NCBI GenBank assembly: GCA_934045905.1
Contig: OW203770.1
Span: 310,001-374,000, forward strand
DNA length: 64,000 nt
DNA from: Leuctra nigra
Lineage: Eukaryota; Arthropoda; Insecta; Plecoptera; Leuctridae
Reading direction: 5' to 3'
Part shown: piece after piece, positions 1 to 11,412 of the stretch
How positions within the stretch are numbered: the first letter of the stretch is position 1
Layout of the letters: each line of letters opens with the position of its first letter
The notes under the pieces: generated by a model
Told to the model about the DNA's origin: nothing
Database searches by the model: none
Seen by the model: only the letters and a program-made list of their open reading frames with translations
Program-made: the position numbers and the translations under genes

Positions 1-261
1 AAGATAAAAAAATAAAACATTTGTTAAGGGGATCGAACCCGGCAACGCCGTGATCGAAGTCACTTGCCTCATGTGACCGAGCCAATTCGCCACACTGAAA
101 TTAAACCTGTGTAGTATATCAAAGAAGAAAGGTAGAGCGTAAAACGACGTGCGCAATTCCTGTTTCCCTGATATCTTCACTGTTCACGATGGCAACCGGC
201 GTGCCGCGATGGCGATGTTTCTGTCTATTGATGATCTTCACAGCATCCATTGGTAGTCTCA
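1..261. repeat. Dispersed direct-repeat unit, copy 1
   Basis: This stretch is repeated in direct orientation at 943-1208 with a small number of substitutions. Each copy holds the same tRNA-like core, the same segment reading ATATCAAAGAAGAAAGGT, and the same right end at GATCTTCACAGCATCC. The left end is cut by the window boundary. The unit looks like a multicopy repeat rather than a gene. Confidence 0.75.
28..93 (-). other. tRNA-like element (degenerate), copy 1
   Basis: Read on the minus strand, the segment has a box-A-like TGGCTCGGTCA and a perfect box-B-like GGGTTCGATCC at about the spacing of a tRNA gene. A short anticodon-like stem (GTGA/TCAC) lies between them, and T-rich sequence follows. 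The acceptor stem does not pair, so this is a tRNA-derived repeat or pseudogene rather than a working tRNA. Pol III promoter activity is possible but not shown. Confidence 0.45.
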
Positions 262-329
262 TTTATTAAAAATGTACCAGAGCACCAGAGCATTAGTCTC
301 TTAGAGTATTAGGAGCAAAGAGCACCTAA

Positions 330-800
330 TATACCTAGTAATGGAGCCTTTTTGTGTGGTTTATTGTTTCGTAACTGAGCCATCAAGATTGACAAATTAG
401 CATAATTAAAATAATTAAATTAATTTTAGAACCTAATGCACGTAATGGATGCACGTAATGGAGCCTTTTTGTGTGGTTTCTTGTTTCGTGTTGTTCTTGT
501 TTCTTGTTGAGCCACCAATATTGACAAATTAACTCTATTTTAAATAATTAAATAAGTGTGACAAATGAAAAGTTGTAAACACCTAATACTCTGAATATTA
601 GTTATGGAGCCTTCACTGAATTTTACTATTTACTTAATTAACTGAATTTTACATAATTAAATAATTCGGATAATTTAAAAGCTGTGACAACCTTATGCAC
701 CCAGTAATGGAACCTTTTTTGTGTGGTTTCTAGTTTAGTAACTGAGCCACCAAGATTCTGTTGATTAGCATGACCACGAATTGTTTTATTGCACAACTTT
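330..800. repeat. Imperfect tandem repeats with ATGGAGCCTTTTTGTGTGG
   Basis: The motif TAATGGAGCCTTTTT followed by GTGTGGTTT and TTGACAAATTA-like sequence recurs near 340, 457, 603 (shortened) and 704. The units have irregular length of roughly 120-140 bp and are AT rich. No coding sequence is visible. Confidence 0.5.
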
Positions 801-942
801 ACGTACAACGTGTACATTGACAATCATTACTAGAGTCCAATGAGTATAATATTAAAAAGAGTAGCTATGTAATCGTTGAATGTATTCGGATTAACATTTT
901 GAATATATACACAAGAAGGTTAAACATTTTTTAAGTAAATAA

Positions 943-1208
943 AAAGATAAAAAATAAAACGTTTGTTACGGGGATCGAACCCGGCAACGCCGTGATCGAA
1001 GTCACTTGCCTCATGTGACCGAGCCAATTTGCCACACTGAAATATAAACCTGTGTAGTATATCAAAGAAGAAAGGTGGAGCGTAAAACGACGTGCGCAAT
1101 TCCTGATTGCCTGATATCTTCAGTGTTCACGATGGCAACTGGCGTGCCGCGATTGCGATGTTTCGGTCTATTGATGATCTTCACAGCATCCCTGGACCTC
1201 TCATTTGA
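943..1208. repeat. Dispersed direct-repeat unit, copy 2
   Basis: Second copy of the unit at 1-261, in the same orientation. It includes the tRNA-like core and the same downstream segment. The two copies differ at scattered single bases, so the duplication is not brand new. Confidence 0.75.
970..1035 (-). other. tRNA-like element (degenerate), copy 2
   Basis: Same minus-strand tRNA-like core as at 28-93, with box B GGGTTCGATCC intact and followed by a T-rich run. It is part of the duplicated unit. Confidence 0.45.
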
Positions 1209-1274
1209 ATATATATCCATGAAGGTATCATCGCTTATACAAATTAAAAAATAATATATGAAAAAAAAAGTTTT

Positions 1275-1351
1275 CCGGGATCGGGAATCGAACGTGTTAT
1301 GCAGATGTCGAAGCCAGCTGCCTTCCTAACATGAGCTATCAGTCCGATGGG
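1275..1351 (-). other. tRNA-like element (third, divergent)
   Basis: On the minus strand, TGATAGCTCATGTTAGG resembles a box A and GTTCGATTCC matches box B. The plus-strand flank after it (GTGTATCAAAGAAGAAGGGCGG) is related to the flank of the other two tRNA-like cores. The three are therefore probably members of one SINE-like or tRNA-derived family. Confidence 0.4.
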
Positions 1352-2300
1352 AATTAGAGCCGCTGTTTAGTGTATCAAAGAAGAAGGGCGGAACGTAAAT
1401 ATTGATAATTTTCCCACTTCCGGTTTAAATTTATTGATTTTTCTTGAAGTGGAGTGTCTAGCAATACATTGTCTTTATTGTTGCCAAATTTCAAAACTCT
1501 CGATGGACCCGTTTGACTTTTAAAATATTTAAAATTTAAAATTGTAATAACTTCACTTCCGGTCAAAATGTTTCAGATTTTCTTTCAAAGGGCACTGCTA
1601 TAAATATGACTCTATGTCTCTGCCAAATTTCAACTCTCTAGGACAAACCGTTCAACCTGTGGAGAGGGGCAAACAAATTGACCGTGCCTAACTAACTAAC
1701 TAACATGAAAGTCAATCCTTGCATGTTTGAGGCCCAAAATTCACCCCGAAGGGATGATCGCAGCACTTTGATATTTGGTTAGGTGTTGTCAGGTGGCTAA
1801 ATATACCCGATAACCATGGTTTTCAACTTTCATTTCTAAATGCTTGCATGCGTACTGACACCCCGAAATCGGGCCCGAAGCGCTTGCAGTATACAGTAGT
1901 GCAGTAGTACAGTAGTAAGCTCGCCGCGTTTTAAAAGTAGACCTCGTATTGAACGGTGCTTGGCAGCGTCGAGCTAACGCCCGACTAGATCTATCTACAC
2001 ATTTTCAACTATCACTTTGCTGATTTGAATGCAATTTTTTAATTTTCGGTAGCAAAACGTTCAACCAAAATCCAGTTCCAAAGCAATCGATATAATAACA
2101 AGAAAATGTAAGAAACACACTGAAATTGAACTACTGTCATTTAAATTTGATATGCCATGTTAGTATTTTGAATTATTATCTCGCTGTGCCATGTATTTCT
2201 AAGCTGCTAATAGAAAATACTCTCACAAAGGTTTTCTTGATAAATATCACTTAGTGCAGGTAGTTTCAGTTACATTGAAGAGTTGAATCCAATCATTTAG
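1352..2300. other. Non-coding stretch upstream of the NACHT gene
   Basis: No supported gene. The part from about 1400 to 1740 is transposon-like sequence with fragments such as CACTTCCGGT, and ends in a short (TAAC)n run at about 1686-1704. The remainder is AT-rich and unremarkable until the putative promoter of the NACHT gene. Confidence 0.5.
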
Positions 2301-2362
2301 TTGAGATGGTTTATTTGTCTGACATTACAGTGAGTGAAGTGAAGCTGGCAGCGAGCTGTGAG

Positions 2363-2376
2363 GAGTCACGTGATCA
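2363..2376 (+). promoter_or_regulatory. E-box TCACGTGA next to the first exon
   Basis: The palindrome TCACGTGA lies about 15 bp upstream of the proposed start codon. The start itself sits in CAAGATGGCGGC, which matches the YY1-type motif common around animal transcription and translation starts. Both are short motifs, so the assignment rests on their position beside a phase-compatible first exon. Confidence 0.3.
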
Positions 2377-2384
2377 CTGACAAG

Positions 2385-2429
2385 ATGGCGGCTCATCCAG
2401 AAGGAAGAGACATGACGACACAAGGCGAG
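2385..2429 (+). CDS. NACHT-ankyrin protein, exon 1 (N-terminus)
   Basis: This short exon encodes 15 residues beginning MAAHPEGRD and ends at a GAG|GTACGA donor. It is in phase 0, exactly as required by the acceptor TATATTTCAG at 3520, after which the reading frame runs open into the large NACHT exon. The ATG lies in AAGATGGCG, a good initiation context, and no upstream ATG in the same frame competes nearby. The peptide has no signal sequence, so the product should be intracellular. An alternative is initiation at ATG 3554 inside exon 2. I prefer the exon-1 start because the phase and both splice sites agree and the open frame continues back to the acceptor. Confidence 0.6.
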
Positions 2430-3520
2430 GTACGAATCTGTAACAAGATAAAGTCGATTAGGAGGAAAAAAAGTAGAAGACAATTGAACACGTATTTGAG
2501 AAAGAGCATCCATCTATAAATATATAGGAAAGGTTATCTAATTTATCGTTAAAATCACATCTGTGGAGATAAACGGAAATTTTAAGAATAATCGTTCTTC
2601 TTTATAAGAATACGGCTACAAATTCTTCCTAAACAGCAGTTATGAATATTCTTCTCCCATCACTTAGTCATAAGTCAATTAGATTGGTTAAAATTATAAA
2701 TTTTCCATCAAGTTCAAATTTTACGTGGTCATTTTGACCAAAGTTTCATCAAATTTTACAATTGAATCGCTTATTAGAGAAAGGGAATCAGTCCACTTTT
2801 AACAGTTCTGAGATAATAAGCTAAAACTTAATACAAAATTCAATAATTATTCTGCATTTCTTAACTGTTGGTTTTAAATTGTATTATAATTTTGACTAAT
2901 TTTTGACAATGACATATTCATAAAATTAATCACACTGTGTTTTAGGAGGGCTGATTTACCCCTTGGACTCTACCCATTCTCAAATAAAAATATTTTTGCA
3001 CTTATTTTTTTTAAATTTGCATGATATTTACTAATTTAATATGGATAATGCATGATAATGGTAAAATGAACACTTACCAAATTTTTAGTAAGTTTTTATT
3101 CCGATTTTTTTTAACAGTCTTGTATTTTATTTTATTTTATATTTGAAGTTTCTTGGATGTCCCCCGCATTTTTTTTTTAATTTTAACAAAATTAAAATGG
3201 AATTTTTTCAAACAAATGCTGTAATCTTGGGGGTCATTATTGAGTATTAGAGTACGCGGGCTAATGCCCTTTCTCATAATTTGGGAAGGTGTATATAAAA
3301 ATTAATTTTTCCAAGTATTAACTCGATTTCGCCAAATTTGGACTGATGCACTTTCTCAAATAAGTGATTCAATTAATGTTCACACACTCTTGTCAAGAAC
3401 ATAAGGACTGATAGAAATGTAAGCTTATTTTGTTCCAAATTGCTCCCATTGGTTGACCTTGACATAAAATCCTCACAACTTCTTTGTGTTGTTTGACTCA
3501 GAGAATGTTGTATATTTCAG
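2430..3520 (+). other. Intron 1 of the NACHT gene
   Basis: The interval is bounded by GTACGA and TTTCAG, is very AT rich, and contains no exon I can recognise. It carries several diverged copies of a motif related to GGGCATSAGTCCA (for example near 2785, 3240-3275 and 3340). The same motif occurs as inverted pairs at 44.7-45.3 kb, so part of this intron is probably an old MITE. Confidence 0.5.
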
Positions 3521-6500
3521 GCCACAGCCGAAGATGCACGGAAATACACGAAGATGGTCGGGTTCGCGACCACAGAGGGTCAAGATTACGAAGTGAAAAT
3601 GTGCGCCCTTGTCTACGCGCGTGCGCTGAACAGCAAGGGAGTGTTCCAACTGGCGACCAACGTGGCGGGCGCCGGAGCCCTCGACGACATCGTGTTCAAG
3701 TTCACAACACCCGACCGGGTCTGTCACACCGCATTCATACAGCTCAAGCATAAGAAAACAGCCAAGGTATACGTGGAACAGTTAATAAAACAAAAGGGAG
3801 ATTTCTCGTTAACAAAATATTTCGAAGCTTTCATGGATATTAAAAATGTATTTAAGGAAGAGGGAAAAGATTTATTTAGTGGTCGATTTGAATCTTGTCA
3901 TTTCGTAATATTTACAAGCGCGCCTCTTCATCAAGGAAATGTGGTAATTGAGACACGTGACCTGCCCAGCCCGGTTGACGAGTACATCAAGCTGAATGAG
4001 GTTAAAACCAACTTCACAGCAGACTTTGTAGAGCAACTCTACATAGACTTGAAGAAGGAAGAAGAGAAGCAGAAGAAACAGTTGAAACATCCTATGAGTA
4101 GCAACGAAGACGACGTGAAGGATTTCCTGAGAAGACTCAAGTTGTTCACCGGACAGCCGAGTGAAGACCAGCTGGATGACGTCATCAAGGAAGAGTTGAA
4201 GAAGTTCGGGATCGAGACGGACTTGGATGCAGTTTATCGGTTATTCCTGGAGAGAATGAAGTCCTGGTGGGGAGAGAAGGATGAAGGCGTCATTCTCGAT
4301 CAGAAGAGCACAATTCTACAGGAAGTTCAAGCAGCAGTACTCGTCCAGAAACTGACTCAACTGGAAGAGAAGAAGTTTAAGCTGGACGTCAAGTTCCTGG
4401 AGAGTTCAACTGCAGATCTGAAGAGCGCATGCGCTGATCATTCACTTGTCCATGTTGTCTCTGAATATTCGGCACGTTTAACAGCAAGTAAAGTTATTCA
4501 GATTCTCGAGCCGCAGAGAGATTCCTACATATTGCTGGGAACAGAATCTTTGCTGAAGGAGAGTCGAGCTGTTATATCTGCCTGGAGTCACGGCAAGAAA
4601 CATCTGCTGGTTGTTATCAGTGAATCGACCAATCAGGAGACGGAGAAAGACATTGTACTTGAGTTATCACAAGTTCTGAAAGATAAGAAAGACAAGAAGA
4701 TGATTCTGATATCAGCTCCAAGTGATACATTTCCAAGACAGCTCAAAGAGAAGATGGGAACCAACTTCACACTCATCCAAGATTCATTCAACTTGAATCA
4801 ACTTCATCAAGAATCCATCGACTCCATTCTAGAGAAGAAAGTCACTTTCCAAGGTCAAATAACAACACTTGGCATGATCCTTGGAAGTGACTTGAATTTA
4901 ATTTCAACTGAGCTGAAAGATGTGCTTGAAACTATCATAGCAAGCGAATCCCTCGACATTGGAGCCAATCTGCAGGAAGACATTGAGTATTACGTGCCGC
5001 GTACCATGAAGTGCAAGAACATTGTGAGGACTGAAATATTTAAAGACAGGAACTTTGCAGGAAGAATAATAATCCACGGCGCTACGCTGGCAGATGTTCA
5101 TCATTTGGTTCCCAATCATGAACAAGGAATAATTCAGAAGTTTCAGCAGAGTAGTGAATGTCTTGAATTCAATGCCTATGATGAAAATAACAAAGAAAAA
5201 GACAGAAAAACTCGAGATGATGTTCACTTCTTTCAGTTGATTGATGGAAAGTTGGGTTGGAGAAAGTCCCAAGGAAACATCAAATACATTAAACAGTACA
5301 TTGATGAGAATGAATCAAACATAATCGAAAATCCAGATTCCAGAGTTGTACTTCTTACAGCTGAGCCCGGGATGGGGAAAACTACCTTGTTTGCTCACGA
5401 GGCACAGAAGATTAAAGTTGCTAATCCCGGATCATGGGTTGTGTGCTTAGCCCTCAATGACCATGCAACTCTGTTTGCTAAGGCCAAGAAGGAAGATTTG
5501 AATGCAGAGAAGTTCTTATCTTCAGCTCTTGGCCTTGACACGGTCTTGGAGCGCGCTCTGTTGAGCTACAGCATGAACCACACTGGGAGAATAATTGTAC
5601 TGCTCGATGCGTTTGATGAGGTCTCTCCCAAGTACACAGAACAGTGCTTGACTTTGATCAACAACATTTTCAACACAAGAATTAACAGAATTATAATCTC
5701 ATCTCGGTTTTCCATGAAAGACGTTTTGGAAACTCAACTCTCCACTCTGGCTTCAACTCTTAGACCATTCTCTCTTGAAGATCAGCGACAGTTTCTTGAG
5801 AAGTATTGGAGAGCATCAACTTGTCATTCAAGTGAAGTGATTCAAGAGTATATTTCCAGATTACTTGATATGACAGCTCAGTCCATGAATGACAAGGAGA
5901 GAGATTTCACAGGAATCCCACTTCAAACTAGAATGTTAGCAGAGGTATTTCAAGACTCCATTACAAACACTGAGTCATTTATTCTTCCAATTTCATTAAA
6001 TGTACAACAATTAATTGAACAATTTGTGGACAAAAAAATTAAAACTTACATTAGAAAGACTACTAATCTGAATGAATCAGACACAGATTATGAATACGAA
6101 TTCGAAGAAAGGAGAGAGTTTTTTATTAAGAAACACATCACAGCTTCTTTGATTGTCCTCTTCGACGAATCAGATCTTCAGTCTCTTAATTCTCTTGACG
6201 TTAGCAAGGCCGACAAATTCATTTCAAACATCAAGAAGGGCGTCGACAAGACCGGTATAATAGACAGGGTTGTCGACGGTAAGCCGGTGTTTCTTCACAG
6301 AGTGTTCGCGGAGTATTTCGCAGCACTCTGGCTCTCTGAACATTTCGATAACAACAGAGAGTTCATGAAGAAGCATCTACTCAGCGAGACATTTGGCGTT
6401 GTTCGCCACATGTTCGATCGGATCCTCGCCCAAGACAATGACTTCCTTAACGCCGTTCTGACCGCAGATGCGGCAAGAGTTGAAGACTTGCTAAGTAAAA

Positions 6501-7094
6501 GATGCGATGTCAACTCTACCGACAAGGGCGGAAGAACAGCCCTCCATCTAGGTGTCATGGCCGGCTTACAGAACCCTTCAACAGACAAACAAAACATTCC
6601 AATAATACAACTGCTGATGAGTCACAATGCAAGAGTGGATATAGACAATGTACTTCAGTTTACACCCGTGCAATATGCAGACGCCTCAGAGCTGTGGGCT
6701 GAGATGGACGTATTATTAACTCATGATCGTGTAGATATATCACAGTTTATTACAATTAAACAACGCATTGGTGATGGAAACTTCTGGAGGATTATAGTCA
6801 AACAAGATTACGTCAATGTTCTGTCCTTGTTAACTCAAATTTACAAATCTAGCTCAGTGTTAAAGAAGATTCGCAATAAACTTTCAGACGATAACATAGC
6901 AGAGTTTATGAACCCGAAGTCATTGTTATTGATGTCAGCTAGATATGGAAGCACAGAAGTTGTTCGTCACTTACTTGGCATAACTTCAGGAGATACTTCA
7001 GGAACAACAAACCAACAGGATGGAGCAACAAGTAGCAGTAGCAAGACTCAGGGGTTCAACAGGAGAGCTCTGAAGAAGTTGAAGAATCCAAGAG
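3521..7094 (+). CDS. NACHT NTPase with N-terminal PD-(D/E)XK-like domain and ankyrin repeats, exon 2
   Basis: Main exon of an NLR-like (STAND) protein. Numbering is from the exon-1 Met. Residues about 35-95 hold E39, D70-D71-I and Q89-L-K91-H, the spacing of a PD-(D/E)XK nuclease-like fold of the DUF4297 type. Residues about 95-600 are helical and charged. The NACHT module has Walker A PGMGKTT at 631-637 (K635), Walker B LLDAFDE at 709-715 and a sensor-like IIISSRFS shortly after. Ankyrin-like repeats begin near residue 990 (GGRTALHLGV). NACHT proteins oligomerise on ATP binding and often act in innate immunity; that role is inferred here. The exon ends in phase 1 at AGAG|GTGAGT. Reading through the donor gives a stop at 7147, a likely retained-intron artefact. 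No frameshift is seen. Confidence 0.9.
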
Positions 7095-7670
7095 GTGAGT
7101 TGATCTGCATACCTCTTCTTCTAATACATGTCATATTTCAGACTTAATAATTGATAATTTATCAATTATGTAGTAATTGATAGATACATTTGCTGGAAAC
7201 CGTTATCTATTTCCGTCTGAAAATCACAGAGAAATTTGAGGGATCTAACTCGAACTATTTTTGCAACACTCTCTCTATTCATAACGAACAAGTTGCTAGC
7301 CTGATTGGACGTCATTTACCAAAGTTAGGTTTCACCTCCATGCTGGGATAGTTCCAATACCCAATGTATTTGTAATGGAACAGATTATAATGCCTCTCAA
7401 AGTAAAACGAAAAGATATAAAGACATTTGGTTTCCGCCGTTTAATGTGTATTGTTGTCCCCTAAACATACCAATAATAAGACACAATATTGTGGTCAGTG
7501 ACAGGCAAAGATGAGCCCAGTTAAACTTAGCCAGATATAGGCCAGCCCATGCTAAAGCGGGTTCATCTCAGTAAATGTAACCTATGTTTTTTTTAATTTC
7601 TTCATATTGCTTTTATTGAGCGAGCGTAGCGAGCGTCACCACGGTACTCTTATGGCACTTTCTCTGTGTG

Positions 7671-7698
7671 TTTTTTTTTTTTTTTTTTTTTTTTTTTT
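7671..7698. repeat. Poly-T run
   Basis: About 28 consecutive T residues near the left end of the GAGCGAGC-family copy. Related copies have shorter T-rich runs at the same place. Confidence 0.8.
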
Positions 7699-8125
7699 GC
7701 GTGTTTTTTGCGTTTTTTGTGTGTGTTCACAGCCCAGGTCAAACCGCACATTCAATCGATCAGAAACTTTGCACATATGCTAACGTAATCTATGCGGTCC
7801 CTGGGATCGTTTTTGAACGGGCTCATGTGATTGGTTCAAATTAAAACAAAAATCTTTCGATTGGTTGCACCGATCAATTTGAAATTTAGCAAAAACATTG
7901 CAACCAACATTGTACCCAATCATAATAAATTTCAGCCAAATCCTCCCATTGGTTCAAATTTAAAACCATTTTTTATGTGATTTTTTTAATTTAAACTAAA
8001 ACAAATTGACCAATCAACATAAAACTTCGCGTGGTCATTGTTGCCAACATTTTATGTATTTTTGCTAATTTTCAGTCTTATCTATCGTTACTTTAGTCCA
8101 GCTGCTAAGTGCCATTTTACATCAC

Positions 8126-9163
8126 AATTCGGGGTTTAGTGATAAAAGCGTGGATTTTGGATATGTTGTAGAGAAAAAAATACTATTCGATTTTACTCGA
8201 GGGGGGTTTTCATATCTACCCCCGTTCGGGGGTGGCAAGGGTTCAAAGTTTTGGGGATGATTGCATATTAATATTAATTCAAATGAATTGAACAAATGTA
8301 ATATGTCAATTAACATGCGATAAATGGTAAAAGGGTTCAAATAAACTATAAAAAATTTAATATTGAGCAAAATGTGTAGGGGGGTGGTAAAATTTCACCC
8401 TTTGCCTAATATTTACTATCTTCCACATTTATGGAGCGATTTCAAGTTTTAAGCATTCAATCGACAGATAAAATAACATAGATTCATGATATAATATTTG
8501 TTTTGTATTTGCAACAACCTACTCCCGCTAGGTGGTGACAAGAGTTTAAAGTTAGGTGGATGATTTATTTTAATGTTAATTTACAATAAATATGATGTTA
8601 CTTAACATGTCATTGATTGTAACAAGGTCCAAATTATATATAAAAAATTTAAAATTTACCAAAATGATTAAGGGTTTGCCAAAATTTTACCCCTTTCTAT
8701 ATATTTACTATCTTGCACAATTATGATGCGATTTACAGCTTCAAGTATTTAATCGATAGATAAAATTACATAGATTCATGTTATGATATTTGTTTTATGT
8801 TTGGAGTGACCTACCCCTGCTAGGGGTGGCAAGTACTTAAAGTTTGGGGGATGATTTCACTTAAATATTATTCTAGTTAATTGTACAAATAATTTTTGCC
8901 TCTTTAAATTGTTACAAGGTCGACATAATACATACAAAATTTTATTTTGACCAAAAAGTGTAAGGGGGTGGTAAAATTCCACCCTATTCGCTCCTTTTCA
9001 CTTTAACTTCCTCAATTGTGAACCGATTTCCAGTTTTGAGTATTCAATCGATAGATAAAATTATATAGATTCATAAAATGATATTTGTTTTTGTCTTGAG
9101 TGACCTTGTGATATTAGGATGACACCCTCTGACAAGTTTCGGGGTGTAAATATGCTATATTTT
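8126..9163 (+). repeat. Left inverted arm of the foldback element
   Basis: Reverse complement of 10374-11412 with few differences. Internal subrepeats occur near 8210, 8515 and 8810, each containing a small GC-rich hairpin (for example CCCCCGTTCGGGGG) followed by TTTAAAGTT-like sequence. Confidence 0.8.
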
Positions 9164-9189
9164 ACATTTTACAATACCTAACCATAATT

Positions 9190-10189
9190 TTTCAGTTGTC
9201 TCCTGACTTCTGGCATAGAGAATATAAACCTACTTGAATTCGAATTACTGGTCGAATATATGCAGAAAGATCTGCTACAATCTCGACCCTTGTAACAGAT
9301 TGTTTGGCAGCGCTATATACGCTAGCGGAGGTGCCGGAACTAATCGTACTGTCAACGGCATGGATACCATATCTCCCTGCACACACGAGGAGGCAGACAC
9401 CCGCTTGGTTCTACATTTAGAACATGTTCTTCGTGGCACAGGAACGGAGGTGATCGTTCGAACCGTGACTCAGACGTCTTAGTACTCTGTGTGGTTGCTG
9501 CCAGCTGACACATCTCCAAGAAAGTATGGCTGGAATTTGGAGTAGGAAAGTCAGCGCGTGTCATTGCTGCTCATGAGATCTGCAGGACTCTAGGTCCCGA
9601 AAAAACAGAAGCCCTGCCATTCTTCCATGCATTCACTGGTTGTGATACTTGCTCTGCTTTTGCAGGCAAGGGCAAGAAGTCTGCTTGGAAGGTATGGAAT
9701 ATCATGCCAGATATAACATCAGTATTTTCATCCCTCTCCGGACCCATTGACTCTGTCGACGACGAAATGCACGCCATGATTGAGAAATTCGTTGTTACTT
9801 TGTACGACCGAACCACGACTCTGACATCCGTCAACCTCTGCAGACGCGAACTTTTCACGCAGAAGAGTAAGCCAATGGAGTCTCTTCCCCCGACAAAAGA
9901 CGCGTTGACGCTGCATACACTGAGAGCGACGCTGCAAGCGGGGTTAATCTGGGGGTCGGCTGCCATCGCGTCTCCACCACCTCCCAATCCAGCTGTCTGG
10001 GGCTGGATTAAGAACGAAGATGAGCTTTGGGAGCCAAAGTGGACAACTCTTCCAGACTCCATACGCTCGTGTGCAGAAGTCATCATCTGCAAATGCAAGA
10101 TCAACTGCAGAGGCGAAGAGTGTCCATGCATGATCAGCAACCAGTCCTGCTGTGCGTCCTGCAAATGTAGAGGGGATTGCAGCATGTAA
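9190..10189 (+). pseudogene. Decayed transposon gene: XPG/FEN1-like acidic motifs plus C-terminal CXC cluster
   Basis: Three conserved-looking blocks occur in order: HEEADTRL (about 9384-9407), DSDVLVL (9467-9487) and TGCDTCSAFAGKGKK (about 9635-9680). The order E-x-D, D-x-D, GCD matches metal-binding blocks of the XPG/FEN1 flap-nuclease family; that family assignment is my inference. The last open segment (9704-10189) ends in a cluster beginning CKCKINC and ending CKCRGDC, like tesmin/TSO1 CXC domains. The gene is broken. A one-base change shifts frame between the first and second blocks (around 9460-9467), and TGA at 9506 interrupts the second frame. The N-terminus is missing. It lies between the two inverted arms, so it is the likely remnant of the element's own protein. 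Confidence 0.6.
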
Positions 10190-10373
10190 CAGGTAGCTGA
10201 GAAGATTTCGTCAACCTCCGATTTATTAAAACGTTTTTTTGTAATTTGCTTTAATTGCCTTGTCATTAAACGAGCTTACAAAGAGTTACTCTTATACTTA
10301 TACTGTGAACCATTTATTAAACCCCCTCAATGTTCTCGATTCTTTGGTTGGCAATGCCAAGGTCGATAACAAA

Positions 10374-11412
10374 TAAATATAGCATATTTACACCCCGAAA
10401 CTTGTCAGAGGGTGTCATCCTAATATCACAAGGTCACTCAAGACAAAAACAAATATCATTTTATGAATCTATATAATTTTATCTATCGATTGAATACTCA
10501 AAACTGGAAATCGGTTCACAATTGAGGAAGTTAAAGTGAAAAGGAGCGAATAGGGTGGAATTTTACCACCCCCTTACACTTTTTAGTCAAAATGAAATTT
10601 TGTATGTATTATGTCGAACTTGTAACAATTTAAAGAGGCAAAAATTATTTGTACAATTAACTATAATTAATATTTAAGTGAAATCATCCCCCAAACTTTA
10701 AGCCCTTGCCACCCCTAGCAGGGGTAGGTCACTCCAAACATAAAACAAATATCATAACATGAATCTATGTAATTTTATCTATCGATTAAATACTTGAGGC
10801 TGTAAATCGCATCATAATTGTGGAAGATAGTAAATATAAAGAAAGGGGTAAAATTTTGGCAAACCCTTAATATTTTTGGTCAATTTTAAATTTTTTATAT
10901 ATAATTTGGACCTTGTTACAATTAATGACATGTTAAGTATTATCATATTCATTGTAAATTAACATTAAAATGAATCATCCCCCTAACTTTAAACTTTTGT
11001 CACCCCCTATCGGGGGTAGGTTCTTGCAAATCAAAAACAAATATTATATCATGAATCTATGTAATTTTATCTGTCGATTGAATGCTTAAAACTTGAAATC
11101 GCTCCATAAATGTGGAAGATAGTAAATATTAGGCAAAGGGTGAAATTTTACCACCCCCCTGCACATTTTGCTCGATATTAAATTTTGTATAGTTTATTTG
11201 AACCCTTTTACAATTTATCGCATGTTAATTGACATATTACATTTGTTCAATTCATTTGAATTAATATTAATATGCAATCATCCCCAAAACTTTGAACCCT
11301 TGCCACCCCCGAACGGGGGTAGATATGAAAACCCCCCTCGAGTAAAATCGAATAGTATTTTTTTCTCTACAACATATCCAAAATCCACGCTTTTATCACT
11401 AAACCCCGAATT
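10374..11412 (-). repeat. Right inverted arm of the foldback element
   Basis: Mirror of 8126-9163. Small indels and substitutions separate the arms. Several short ORFs here are mirror images of ORFs in the left arm and are not genes. Confidence 0.8.

Larger units (their letters stand above)
8126..11412. mobile_element. Foldback DNA transposon with about 1.04-kb inverted arms
   Basis: The left arm (8126-9163) and right arm (10374-11412) are near-identical reverse complements that end at AATTCGGGGTTTAGTG and its complement. Each arm is built from about three diverged units of roughly 300 bp, each carrying a motif such as CACCCCTAGCAGGGGTAG. The 1.2-kb centre holds a decayed gene with nuclease-like motifs and a CXC cysteine cluster. 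I could not identify a target duplication. Foldback elements of this architecture are known in insects, but I cannot name the superfamily. Confidence 0.8.

Noticed and set aside
3473..3753. ORFs overlapping the start of the NACHT exon in other frames
   Set aside because: Shadows of a strongly coding exon with clear domain content.
7095..7147. Stop codon at 7147 as the true end of the NACHT protein
   Set aside because: A consensus donor (AGAG|GTGAGT) lies 50 bp earlier, and a phase-matched ankyrin exon follows at 12271.
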